Below are positions 22,864 to 33,800 of a DNA stretch of 64,000 nucleotides, one piece after another. The notes beneath the pieces are model-generated. The model was given only the letters and a program-made list of their open reading frames with translations, made no database searches and was not told where the DNA came from. The DNA lies in contig JAPEIS010000001.1 of the NCBI GenBank assembly GCA_029531795.1, forward strand, positions 6,634,001 through 6,698,000, read 5' to 3'. The position numbers were made by a program, and so were the translations under genes. This stretch comes from Sclerotinia nivalis. Lineage: Eukaryota > Ascomycota > Leotiomycetes > Helotiales > Sclerotiniaceae. Positions within the stretch are counted from its first letter, which is position 1. Every line of letters starts with the position of its first letter.

Positions 22864-24630
22864 ATGCAGCCCACAAAATTGGATCTTAATGACAGTAGGA
22901 AAGCACAACCGCGGCGTGCTGGGCTTACTAGGAATTATCATCATAGTCTTTTACAATCAATCAATCCACCAAGGAAGGAAGAACGCCTCGAAATGCCAAC
23001 TAAGGCAGGGACGAAGAACCGTGCGAACAATGCTGGAATTTCTGGCGACGTCAACGACGCCAAATATTCAAAATTGCGGAAGCGAGAAAATAAAGGGTCG
23101 AACAAGGAGAATGAACCAGGGTTATCGACTTCTTCTACCATGAAGAATACAGATCCAATTGAGGTTGAGGATGGGGACATTGATCGACTTCCAGATGATT
23201 CGGATGATGGTGCGAAGTATATCGTCGACTCTTCCGATGAGGATTCCCCCTCGAAGATCAGCGCAGATATGACCAAGACATCATTTGGATCAAAGAATCA
23301 AAAGTCGAGTCAAATTACCACCACAACCCCTGTCCTCAATCGAAGATCCACAAGTACAAAGCCATCCGAGCCAAATTCCAGTAAGGGTATCAAGAGGACG
23401 AAGGAAGAGAGCGACTCGCATGATCAAGATGTGGATATATTCGGCAACATGCAGAGTAACAGTAAAAAGCCTAGATCATATATACAAACGCACAAAGAGC
23501 ACAAACCTCCAAAACGTACGTCAATTACACTGTTGATTTCCTTAAACTAATGGTAAATAGCTGGTGCCAACAATTTTACGGGGAAAAGGGCCGGACCAAA
23601 GAAGACCACCAAGTATGGAAAGAAGGCATCGCCGGTTAAAGTTTTCAAAAATTACGGAAGTAGCTCTCCAAGTCTGGCCAGCGATGATGGAAAGCAAAAA
23701 CTACAAGTCTATACAACAGATACTCCAACGAAAAAACAAAGTCCAGCCAAAGGTGGTCTTGTTGTCCCGGATTTCAGTGATGATGATTTCTCGGATCTAG
23801 ATTTACCCAGCAAGTTAAAGCCTTCGAATTCCACACTTCCATCTAGACAATCCAAACAACTTCAACTATACGATGATGATATATTGGATGGAGCCGATGA
23901 GCTGGCGAAGGAACTAGACCCGGACGCCTTCTTCGGCATTACTAATTTTGGGAGGGAAGATAGTTCAGACCTTGACGATCACACAGGACCTCGTTGTCCC
24001 ATGTGTAACGAACTTGTGGCTGCTGAAGATTTGGAAGCCTTTGGGGAGATGAATACTCGAAAGCAAGAGAAATTCTGTTTATCTCATCAACGAAAGAGCG
24101 CGCGGTCAAATTGGAAGGTTAAGGGGTACCCCGATATTGATTGGACAATTTTGGATTCTCGAATTGCCAACCATCATGCATTCATCAAGAGGATAATTGG
24201 TGGTGCGTCTTGTCATTCTCGAGACATACTGGATGAGAAGATCAGAACTGGGAAAGATCGAAATTTAATGAAAACCACTACGAATCTCACACCCGGTTAT
24301 TATGGTTCTCGAGGTTTACGTCTAATGTCGGAAAATATTATGCACAAGTTCACGCCAAAATTAAAGGAGAGAGCACCTATCGACCGTCTTATTGCAGCAA
24401 GAGGTCCAACTGCATTTGTGGAGTCAGTTGTCGTACCTGAACTTACAGTTTTATTGATCAAGGAAGATATGAAAGTCGATGATGAAGAAGCAAGGGAAAT
24501 TCTAAAGGAGAGTTGCGAGATGGGAGATTTGGTCAACGAGGAGATCAAAGATGTTGTAAAGCTTAAGCCTAAGGAGAGGAGGTATATTAACGACAGTGAT
24601 GATGATGACGGCGATGATTTTAACTTTTAG
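22864..24630 (+). CDS. RTC4-like domain protein
   Basis: Probable nuclear protein of the RTC4 (restriction of telomere capping 4) family, whose yeast member genetically affects uncapped telomeres; its molecular role is not established. Two exons, 22864-23515 and 23561-24630, give 573 aa; the donor is GTACGT and the junction restores the frame. The N-terminal 330 aa are low-complexity, Ser/Lys/Asp-rich and disordered, beginning MQPTKLDLNDSRKAQPRRAG with RRAGLTR, a motif I associate with fungal orthologues. The C-terminal half holds the RTC4 domain: a CPMC motif at about residue 363, FCLSHQRKSARSNWKVKGYP, DWTILDSRIANHH, and GGASCHSRDIL to the end. The acidic tail is DDDDGDDFNF. An alternative start at 22762 would add 34 aa. 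Confidence 0.82.
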
Positions 24631-24874
24631 CTGCTACAATACCGCGCGGATTTTGGCTACCACTTGCTTGCAGAGATTACGGAATTGTATAACAACTCGA
24701 GTTTACTATCTGTTTTCCATGATGATCATATCACTTTAGAAAGATGAGATATATTAGTACTGCACTGGAGTTTTACATTTAATTTGGAGTTATTGATGGA
24801 GTGAGGAAGACGAAGAGGAGAGCATGCTATAGCATTCAGCTTGTGCGCTATACAAGTACGGAGTACAAATATAC
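24631..24874. other. 3' UTR of the RTC4-like gene up to the transposon island
   Basis: AT-rich sequence ending at the TGATTGATT run that marks the left border of the LINE. Confidence 0.5.
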
Positions 24875-24909
24875 ATTGATTGATTGATTGATTAAATTAA
24901 CGTCTACAC
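24875..24909. repeat. Left 35-bp inverted repeat of LINE copy A
   Basis: ATTGATTGATTGATTGATTA continues into AATTAACGTCTACAC. It is the perfect reverse complement of 27753-27787, that is, an inverted copy of the LINE 3' terminus. Confidence 0.95.
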
Positions 24910-27433
24910 CTTTTGAACTTTTCAATGCTTGCTCGGCTAAAATCAAAGGAAAGACCCCTGGCCCAAACGGAATTACTCAGGAGATCATTATTTGAGCTTA
25001 CAAAGCGATCCCAAAAGCTTTCTTTACTCTTTTCAGCAATTTGATTAATCTCAATTATTATTCTTTTTATTGGAAACAAGCTACTAGAGTTATACTCAAA
25101 AAACCTTCGAAATTAGATTATTCTATTCCAAAAGTATATAGAGTTATTGCTCTTTTGAATTGTTTAAACAAGATAAATAAAAGAATATTAGCTCAAAGGT
25201 TTAGCTACTTTGCTGAAACAACAAAACTACTTTATCACTTCCAAATGAATGGAAGATAAAAGAAATCAACTATCGATATAGCAATCCTATTTACTATTGA
25301 AATTGAAAGGAATTCAAAAAACAAAAAGAAAACCTCAGTTCTTTTTCTAGATATCAAAGAGACTTTCGATTATGTATCCAAGAATCGATTTTTAGATATT
25401 TATAAAAACCTCAATTTTCCAATTAGTCTTATTATATGGATCTCGTCATTTTTGGAAGAAAGATTACTCAAACTTTCGTTCGATAATCAAATCGAAGCTT
25501 TTAAATCGATCAACACTGGAATCCCTCAAGGAAGCCTAATTTCATTAATCCTTTTCCTAATTTATATTCAAGATCTTTTCCAATCGAATTCGGTTAAATA
25601 TCTTTTGTATATTGATAATATAGCTTTGATTATTTATTCCTTAAATTAGAAAAAGAATATTATCTTTCTCGAAAAAACAACGAAACAGATTTATACTCTT
25701 GATAAGAAAAATACTATTCAATTCGATTTAGCAAAAACGGAGTTAATGTATTTTTTTATTTCCAAATATACAAAAGATACTTTAATCAAGTTTCCAAATT
25801 CTGAGATTATATAACCCTTATTACTAGTTAGATGATTAGATATATAATTCGATTCTGGCCTCAATTTCGAACAATATATTACTATTCGAGTAATACAAAC
25901 TAAAACTTTATTCTATCGAATAGCCAGATTAGCTAATACAAAGAAAGAATTGAATTTTAAAACATTATGATAGTTTTATATAGTATATATTACAAATATA
26001 ACTGATTATGGATCAATTATATAATAGAAAAATCAAGTTTCATTCAAAAAGATTTTTCAATTTTTATAGAATCTTGCTTTTTATAAGATTCTAAGAGTTT
26101 TCAAAACTTCATTAATAAAACCAATGGAAGTGAAAGTTGTTTTGTGTTTTCCGGAAATCAGATTAAATGCTGAAATCAGATAATATGTTTTCAGATTATT
26201 GAAGATCTCGTTTTTTTATTTTGTCAATATAATTATATACAAATTAATTATTGAAAAAGAAAATCAAAATTCGATAATAATCCCTCAAAGAAAATTATCT
26301 AAACTTATTTAATTTGAAAAAATTATAAATTCAATTGAAAAGGATTTCGATCTTTTGATACTAAAGAAAATCGATTATTTTCATTTTCCTTTTTGAAAGA
26401 GAGATACTCTATATAAAATCAATATCAGCAAAGCATTTAAGGAAGAAACTGCAATCATTTATAATCTAATCTTCAAAAATAAAAGCAAAAATACTATTAT
26501 AATATATACAGATACTTTGTTAATCTTGAAAAGAATAGAAATAGAAATCAGGATTATTGTTATTTCAGTTAATAATCAAACTTTATATAAAGAAACAATC
26601 AATATTAATATAAATCAATTAGTTTATAATAAAGAACTTTTTGAAATTATTAAAACAATCGAATATACTAATTCTATAATTCAATTAAACGAAAAATTTA
26701 AGATCTATTTGGATAATCAGATTGAACTTTATCGATTGAAAACACCTTTTGATATTTCTAATCAGATTTGCCAAATTAAAACAATCAAGATTACAGAAAT
26801 TCTTTTTAGAAAAGAAACAGAAATCTTTTTTAATTGGATTTCAGAGTATACCTTTATTGAAGGAAACGAATTGATCAATACTTTAGTAAAAGAAATTACA
26901 AAACAAAGATCATTATCAAACGAAACTAATTTTGCTTTTTTAGAAATAGATATTAAAAGAATGAAATCCAAAGAATAAAATACTCTTCTCTATTCATCTA
27001 ATTCAACTTATTCGAAAATATATTTCTAAAAGACTAACTCAAAGATCAAAATTCTAGAAAACACTAAAAGAAATTCTATTAGTACTTTATTTCAATTTAA
27101 AATCGGTTATAGATATTTCAAATCCTATTTACAATGATTCGGAATCTTAACAAATAATAATTATAGATATAGAAAAAGAGAATTTTCTAATCATCTACTA
27201 TTTAGTTGCCCATTATATAAATCAATAAAAAGAATATTCAAGAAAAACAATTCTACTTTCCGATTCATTATAAAATATCCATTTCATATTAAAACAGGAA
27301 TCATTAAGATTCTCGAATTTATCGAGGAAACAAAAATAGTTACTAGGTTATGGCATCTAATTAGGATGCAAAAGGATGTAGAACAAGAAGGCGAAGGTAA
27401 AGAGGGTGAACTGGGAGAAAATGGTTAATTGGG

Positions 27434-27487
27434 TCAATTTGGTCAATTTGGTCAATTTGATCAATTTGGTCAATTTGGTTAATTTAC
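27434..27487 (+). repeat. GGTCAATTT 9-mer tandem repeat in the LINE
   Basis: Six copies of GGTCAATTT with two single-base variants (GATCAATTT, GGTTAATTT). In the LINE frame it would read as a QFG tripeptide repeat just after the stop that closes the last recognisable segment. LINE copy B has no clear equivalent. Confidence 0.85.
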
Positions 27488-27726
27488 CCTTCTATATAGG
27501 GTAAATCGTTCCAATTTCGAATTATATTATATTTCATTTGTTATTTTCCTTATTATATACAAGAGTATTTGTAAAGCGGACTTTGTTTCCCAGGATTAGT
27601 TTTCATTTCCTTTATTCAAAAATTAGTAGATTGAGACTACTTCAATCTTCCCAAATTGTATTAGCTATAGTCGAATATGGCCAGCAATTCTCTATTTGTT
27701 ATTTGTTAGAAGCCTATAAAGCTCCT

Positions 27727-27825
27727 AGCTGTCTTAGATAGTCTTAGACTCAGTGTAGACGTTAATTTAATCAATCAATCAATCAATCAACGTCTACACT
27801 GAATTTAAGACTATCTAAGACAGCT
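27727..27825. repeat. LINE tail-to-tail palindrome
   Basis: The plus-strand end of copy A (AGCTGTCTTAGATAGTCTTA at 27727, continuing through CAGTGTAGACGTT) is mirrored by the minus-strand end of copy B (27825 back to 27789). The arms are about 37 bases with a few mismatches around an (AATC)n core. Weaker similarity extends outward to about 27700 and 27855. Confidence 0.88.
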
Positions 27826-28230
27826 AAAGGTTCTTACGAACTTCTAACAGATAATATAATGAAGGTAAGCTAGCTTATAAGCCTAGCTAAATATATAATT
27901 TGAATGATTGAGATGGATTCAATCTTTTGAGTTGAATAAAGGAAATGAAAATTAATCTTGGAAAATGATTCTATTTTATAAATACTGAAATATATAATAG
28001 AAATAATATTTATTTAAAATTATAAAAGGATTTATATTTTTCTTTCAATTTCATTATTTGTTTTTTTTATTTCTTTCTTTTCTATATTTTTTTTTTCTTT
28101 TTCTTTTACTCTTTCTTCTTTTCCTTATATTCAATTGAGATACTATAATCTAATAACTACAGCACCTCTCCACTTATATTAGGCGAAACACGAATAAAAC
28201 GCGTTTTCCTCGAACGCGTTCTTCAACTAT

Positions 28231-29396
28231 ATGAATTATTTATTGAATATGTCAACACCACGTATTCCTTTAGGGTCAATTAATATAAATGAGGTAGCTT
28301 TTAAGCATCTCACCCTATATATGCGTGGGAAAATCATAGGGAAGGCAGAGGAAGGTGCTAGACCCACAAAAATTGGAAGGGAGCTTGGAATCCCCCAATC
28401 AACGATATCCTACACTATAAAGCAAGACTCATTGCGCAACGAAGGAGCCTCTCTACCTAAGAAAACTCGAAAGAAATCATATACCGAACGAGACGAACGA
28501 ATTCTGATACGCTATATACGATTATATCCAAAAGCTATATATAAGGAGGTCAAAAAAGCATGTAGATTGGATTGTAGTATCACTACCATTAAAAGGATCC
28601 TCAAGAATCATAGAATCCTCAATTGGAGAGCTAAAAGGAGGCCATTCCTTACTCAGGAACATGCACTTAAACGGCTTGCATGGTGCCTTACTATGAGGGG
28701 CCTCACAGTAGAGGAATGGGGCTTAATATTCTGGTCCGACGAATGCTCTGTAGAGCGGGGCCGGGGGAAAAAGAATGAATGGGTCTTTCGTACTCCTCCT
28801 CAAAAATGGGATCGAAATATGGTTCAAACTTATATTACGAATAAGAATATGAAGGTTATGGTTTGGGGGGGCTTTTGTGATACCGGAAGGAGTAAACTCT
28901 ATATTATGGATAGAGATTTTGAGAGTGCAAAATATGGGTATAGTGTTAATTCTTATCTTGAGGTTTTTGAAGGAGAGGTTGCCCCTATATTCGAAGGATT
29001 GGATTCAGGATATTTATTTATGCAGGATAATGCTCCTATTCATCGTGCTACCAAAGTACAAGAGTGGTTTCGCAATCGAGGCATTCAATTGGTTGAAAAA
29101 TGGCCCCCTTACTCTCCCGATCTCAATCCTATAGAGCATATATGGTGGCATCTAAAAATATGTGTTTTTGAGATGTTTCCTGATGTTGCTAATGATCGAA
29201 GCAATACGGAATACGCTAGACAAAGGCTAGAAAGTTGTTTGCAAGCAGTATGGAATACGCTAGACAAAGGCTAGAAAGTTGTTTGCAAGCAGCATGGGAT
29301 ACATTAGATGACGAGTTATTTATAAAATTGGGAGCTAGTATGTCGAGGAGGATAGAGGCCTGTATCACGGCTGAAGGCTGGCATACTAAATATTGA
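28231..29396 (+). pseudogene. Tc1/mariner transposase, frameshifted near its end
   Basis: DDE-type transposase open for 347 codons (28231-29274). The N-terminal half carries two helix-turn-helix motifs (EEGARPTKIGRELGIPQSTI and IYKEVKKACRLDCSITTIKR). The catalytic core follows: WSDE (first Asp, about residue 170), LFMQDNAPIH (second Asp, about 266) and SPDLNPIEHIWWHLK (Glu about 35 residues later). A 44-base tandem duplication (29208-29251 copied at 29252-29295) shifts the frame, so the frame stops after LDKG; the original C-terminal tail (DDELFIKLGASMSRRIEAC ... GWHTKY) lies in another frame up to TGA 29394-29396. An internal start at 28249 (MSTPRIPLGS) is equally plausible. The core motifs are intact, so residual activity cannot be excluded. 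Confidence 0.9.
29208..29295 (+). repeat. 44-bp tandem duplication inside the transposase gene
   Basis: The unit begins GGAATACGCTAGACAAAGGC; the second copy differs at two or three bases. Since 44 is not a multiple of three, it shifts the reading frame. Confidence 0.9.
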
Positions 29397-30340
29397 AGAT
29401 TTAAAGTGGAGTATATAAATAAATTTTTTATTTTATTAAAATATAAATCAAGATCTCAAATATATTAAAATTTTACTTTAAAATAATAAATGATTGATTT
29501 AATAATTTATTTTGAATAGAATGATATTGATAATGAAATCCGGGTGAAATCCGGGCCAGCAAATAGATGTGGTCTAGTACTGTATTTTGATTATATTAAT
29601 AAACTCAAAGATTTTGATTATTCTTACTTTGGTATAAAATAGATATTTTATAGAAAATCTAAAAGAAGAATTATTCTTTTTGAGTTTTCTTTTTACTCTT
29701 TTATATAAAAAACAATTAAATAATAAATGATCAAACGTTTCTTTTTTTCTATATCTATATTTATCATTTGTCGAGATTTCAAAATATTATAGATAGAATT
29801 TAAAATATCTATAATCGATCTTTAATTGAAAGAAAATGTTTATGATATTTCTTTTGAAATTCTTTAGAATATCGATTTTTGAATTGATCTTTCAAAGATA
29901 AGTTTTTGTATATATTGATAGTAATTGTCAAAGATTATTTATATTAAAAAAGATGATCTAATCTTCAGATTTCGTTCTTTTGATATTCATTTCTAATAAA
30001 ACAAAGTTAGTTTCATTTGACAATGATTTTAATTTTGTAACTTCTTTTGTAAAGGTATCAACTAATTCGTTTCCTTCTATCGAGGTATATCTAAAAACCC
30101 AATTGAGGGAGATTTCAGTTTCTTTTCTTATGATAATTTCTGTAGCCTTGATTGCTCTGATTTGGTATATTTGATCAGAAGCATCCGAAGGTGTTTTCAG
30201 TCGGTAAAGTCCGGCCTGATTATCGGAGTAGATCTTGAATTTCTCGCCTGGTTGAACTATAGAGCTTGCATATTCGATTGCTCTTGTGACTCCAAGAAGT
30301 TCACCATTATACACTAACTGATTTACACCAATGTTGAGTT

Positions 30341-30743
30341 ACAAATATACATATATACCCATCTAAAGCATAATTTCAAAACTCACATGCCAAATGTACA
30401 ACCAGACTAAAGCACTCGAGTGCCACTGACGCCAAAAAGCATAGGGAAGTCTCTAGCCCATCAAAAGCACTAGTACTTCCAGTGAAGTGCACCAGTGGCA
30501 GGGTCAACTTCGGAATTCGGATATCTGCATGACTTCTCCTAGCCAAGTTGCAGTGCAGAGCTAACCTAGCCAGTCAGCACAACCAGCCAATTCCAAGTAC
30601 TAGGAGACCCACATCTCACCATGAAAATTTTCTTACCCCTCACCCATCATCTCCAACTAATTAATAAAGCAAAACAAACTCACCCTCCACAACAAATAGA
30701 GCAAACAGCTCTTCAAAGAGCTTCCCTGGCTTTATGACAGCCT
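30341..30743. other. Between the LINE island and tRNA-Lys copy 3
   Basis: No gene seen. From about 30690 it contains the conserved tRNA-Lys 5' flank ACAAATAGAGCAAACAGC, here separated from the tRNA by about 20 extra bases compared with the other two copies. Confidence 0.5.
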
Positions 30744-30838
30744 GCCCGGCTAGCTCAATCGGTAGAGCGTGTGACTCTTATGATTGCAAGATCTTCTGGT
30801 CCATCACAAGGTTGCGGGTTCGACCCCCGCGTTGGGCT
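30744..30838 (+). tRNA. tRNA-Lys (CTT), intron-containing, copy 3
   Basis: The mature sequence is identical to copies 1 and 2 (acceptor GCCCGGC/GTTGGGC, loop CTCTTAA). The intron is 22 bases and has its own sequence. The 3' flank CAATTCCCTTCATTGA is shared with copy 2. A six-T run near 30856 is a likely terminator. Confidence 0.95.
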
Positions 30839-33800
30839 CAATTCCCTTCATTGAATTTTTTGGTGATTTTCGGGAAATTTTCGGGGGTGAGTTTGGTGGG
30901 GTTTTGTGGTTTTGAGGAACGAAGGTGATGACGGTTGGAGGAGGTGTGAGTTTGATTTTTTAGGGAATGGGAAGATCTACCGCACGTGTATGTATTATAT
31001 GAATAGTCGTGGCTGGAATAGACTACTATTTGGATATGAATGAGATTAAGGAATTATGCTTTTTTGTACCTGGTTTGCCTTCATTTCTTTTTGGTTACAG
31101 GGCCCACGGAATGGATGTCGTTAATAGTTATCAATTCGGATTTTAACAAGAACTTTTCCAGCTTATGGGGTGATATATTCTCCATGTAGAGTTCAGCAAA
31201 GTTGCTATCCATCATCAATATACATACTCATCGGTTCAGTTGTGGGACGTAGGACTGACTGCCTATCGAATTTTACGTTGCGGTTATTTTATCTACAGGG
31301 AGTTTTTTGATCGATGTTTACCTCATCTACACACACACACACACACATATATAACTGTATGTGTGCAAGCGTGAGATAAATCAAATATATGCGGATTTTG
31401 ACAGCGGGATAAAAGCCGTTATTGTTCTTTACGTCGTGGAGACAGACGAATATACGACAATCATTATTAGTAACAACAAACAGATTCCTCCTTGTTTTGT
31501 CTTGTTTTGTCTTTTCGATCAAGAGTGAGCGGTTCTAGTATGAGTACATCAAGAGAACAGGGGTGATATGAGGTTAGGAATATCTTTTACTTGATGAATA
31601 GTGGCCATCGAGTGTCTTGCTGCCTCGTGCATTTCGATATTAGTTATTCGAAGATATCAAGTCGATGATTCTTTTATAGACTTAAGTTTTGTTTATTTCG
31701 TGGGTGAATCTTCCGCTTGGATATATGGCTGCGTATCAATTCACTTAAGTATCTGTTATCATGCTTTGTTCATACTCTTACGGTTTCATGGTAGTGGAAA
31801 AGCCCAGCTGTCACCTTCCCTCATTTATTTAAATTAGAAGGAAATTACCAACTACGAGTCAATGAGACAGGTAGGTGGAAGAATGGGGTGAAAGGGATGT
31901 CATGGCAGTACGACATACATGGTTACGGGCATATATGGTGGAATTTAAGATATTCCAGAGGAGAACGAGCGAACTATGCGAGAAACATAACCTCACTTCC
32001 TAAGAACGAGAAGATGGATTTCAGCTCAACAATGAAAGGTAGTGAATACATCATGCGTAAGTGTTTTCTACGTACGACAATAAACTCGACCAACAATCAA
32101 TTGATGAGCGATGAGTATACATAAATCACGAGTGAGATGTGTAGGTCCCACACCATCCGTGTCCAAATGATTCCGAGGGCGTCGCCTACATTACGGAGGA
32201 AGGGCTTCATGCAGCTTTCTGGGATGATGATCTGGAACGAAGTGAGGTTTTTATATCCATTCGAGCTTTTTACGCTGAGCGAGTTTTTCGTTTAAAGAGG
32301 GATTGTACGATTGTAGGATTTGTTGAAGGTGTACTATGATGGAGTGAGCATAAAGGAGAAGGCTCTGATACCTATTTGAATATTCAAGCAAAATATACAA
32401 AGAACAAGTTAACAAAATATCTCGTCTTCGTACAACCGTACGGTAGAATATTTCGTAGTAGAGGCGATATGTAGTCTGCAGCTCGGTGGAGAAAAAGAAT
32501 GATGAAAGAATAATAGGATTATTTTTACATCATACAAAAACAAGGGTGACATATATTACCTTGACAGCGAAAAAGAAGATAGATATATAACAGAAACGAC
32601 AGTATGTACAGTGGTATACAATGTATAAAAAGTGATATTGCTATGCATTATCTATCTTACAAAGAAAAATCGACAGCAAATCAAACTAGGACTCCTTAGC
32701 CATCAATGACCAAGAAAACAACCAATAAGATTATATTTCATACCAGCCCACAAGTATAGTGAACCACCACATCCCTTGACCATTTTCCCTCTCGTGCGCA
32801 TAATTGCAAATAAAGCATCAAGAGAAACTATCTAACTCTTATATACTATCGAAGCACCCCTTTCTCCTCCCCCCCACATGCGAAATCGTTTATCCCTCTT
32901 ATCATCTCCTTCCTTCGTATCTCAATTTGCGTACCCACTTTATTTAACTAGAAATTCCACATTTCAACAATCGGGTATTTAACTCATAACTTTCTCGAAC
33001 GAAGAGACCCAGCCATTATGATGGTTATTGATGGGGACGCGATAGAAGGGAATTATTTTGGGATGGATACTCACATTTACTCGAGGACAATATGAGTTTA
33101 TGTCTCCTGCATTTATGCGACATGTAGCATGTATGATATACTCTGCAATCACGAGATACTAGATATCAGAGATGGCGAAAGAACAAAGAGAGATAGCGAG
33201 AGCTTATTCTGATAGTGGCAAGATGAGGAGATGTGAAAACAAATATGACAGACAAACGACAACAAACCCCAACGCCTCCTTCCCCATCTACGAATCACGC
33301 ACCAACCATTAAAAAAGTAAAATATTCACCCACTCATCCTAGCAACAGAAAAATAGATAATTAATATCTAAAAGATATTACAATTAACGAAGAGTTATCA
33401 ACTCGAGAGCCAGTATATGGAAATGCATTCGTGTAATTCTACCTTAATCTCTCGATTATTGTAAGGGTTTATCTTCTATTTATTATCTAGACATTCTATT
33501 TATCTATCTATTCCCGGATTTCTCTTTCACCTTCTCACCTCACCTTTCTTTCTCATCTTCTCATCTCTTGCGCTTGGCTTTTAAAGGGTATATAAACCCA
33601 CCTCCCACCTCACACCTCACACCTCATACCCTCCATTACAAAACAAATAAACAAATAAACAAACAAATAAACAAAACACCCAAAATAGGTTTCACAACAG
33701 AAAAAAGTAAAACCGAGAACAATAAGGGCAATACATACCTGCCCGCCCCCTTTATCCTATTTTTCCCTTTCCTCGCATCATCTTGACATACCATACCATA

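Larger units (their letters stand above)
24875..27788 (+). mobile_element. Decayed LINE (non-LTR retrotransposon), copy A, 5'-truncated
   Basis: Strongly AT-rich remnant of a Tad/I-like LINE. Reverse transcriptase similarity starts near 24940 (KGKTPGPNGITQEI, then stop) and runs through YRVIALLNCLNKINKRILA (about 25138), SVLFLDIKETFDYVSKNRF (about 25340), NTGIPQGSLISLILFLIYIQ (about 25515) and the active-site motif YIDN (about 25610; YxDD expected). An RNase H segment follows (26517-26978), then the typical C-terminal region with CPLYKSIKR near 27210 and TRLWHLIR near 27345, and a roughly 420-base 3' region. Many in-frame TAA/TGA codons and the TpA excess indicate RIP. The 3' end is (AATC)n. 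A 35-bp inverted copy of that 3' end sits at the left border. Confidence 0.88.
28160..29582 (+). mobile_element. Tc1/mariner-superfamily DNA transposon
   Basis: A 1423-bp element with imperfect terminal inverted repeats (left CAGCACCTCTCCACTTATAT, right reversed CAGTACTAGACCACATCTAT) flanked by a TA target duplication (28158-28159 and 29583-29584). Removing the element and one TA joins the flanks into a sequence that aligns with the uninterrupted LINE copy A at about 27335-27350, which fixes both borders. Subterminal features include two AACGCGTT-type palindromes near 28200 and a doubled GAAATCCGGG near 29536. The base composition is much less AT-skewed than the surrounding LINE, so it looks younger. 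Confidence 0.93.
27789..30340 (-). mobile_element. LINE copy B, 5'-truncated, split by a DNA transposon
   Basis: Second copy of the same LINE on the minus strand, present in two blocks: 29583-30340 and 27789-28159. The first block encodes an RNase H segment with fewer lesions than copy A: NQLVYNGELLGVTRAIEYAS, GEKFKIYSDNQAGLYRLKTP, SIEGNELVDTFTKEVTK (30314-29958). Both blocks align base by base with copy A through the C-terminal region (for example ATTATAGATATTT near 29800 against 27105 in A) and the 3' end. Homology to A starts in the RNase H region near 30335, so this copy lacks the whole reverse transcriptase. Confidence 0.85.

Noticed and set aside
24875..27788. Inverted repeats considered as evidence for a DNA transposon or MITE
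   Set aside because: The interior encodes LINE reverse transcriptase and RNase H, and the repeats are copies of the LINE tail, so a cut-and-paste element is not supported.
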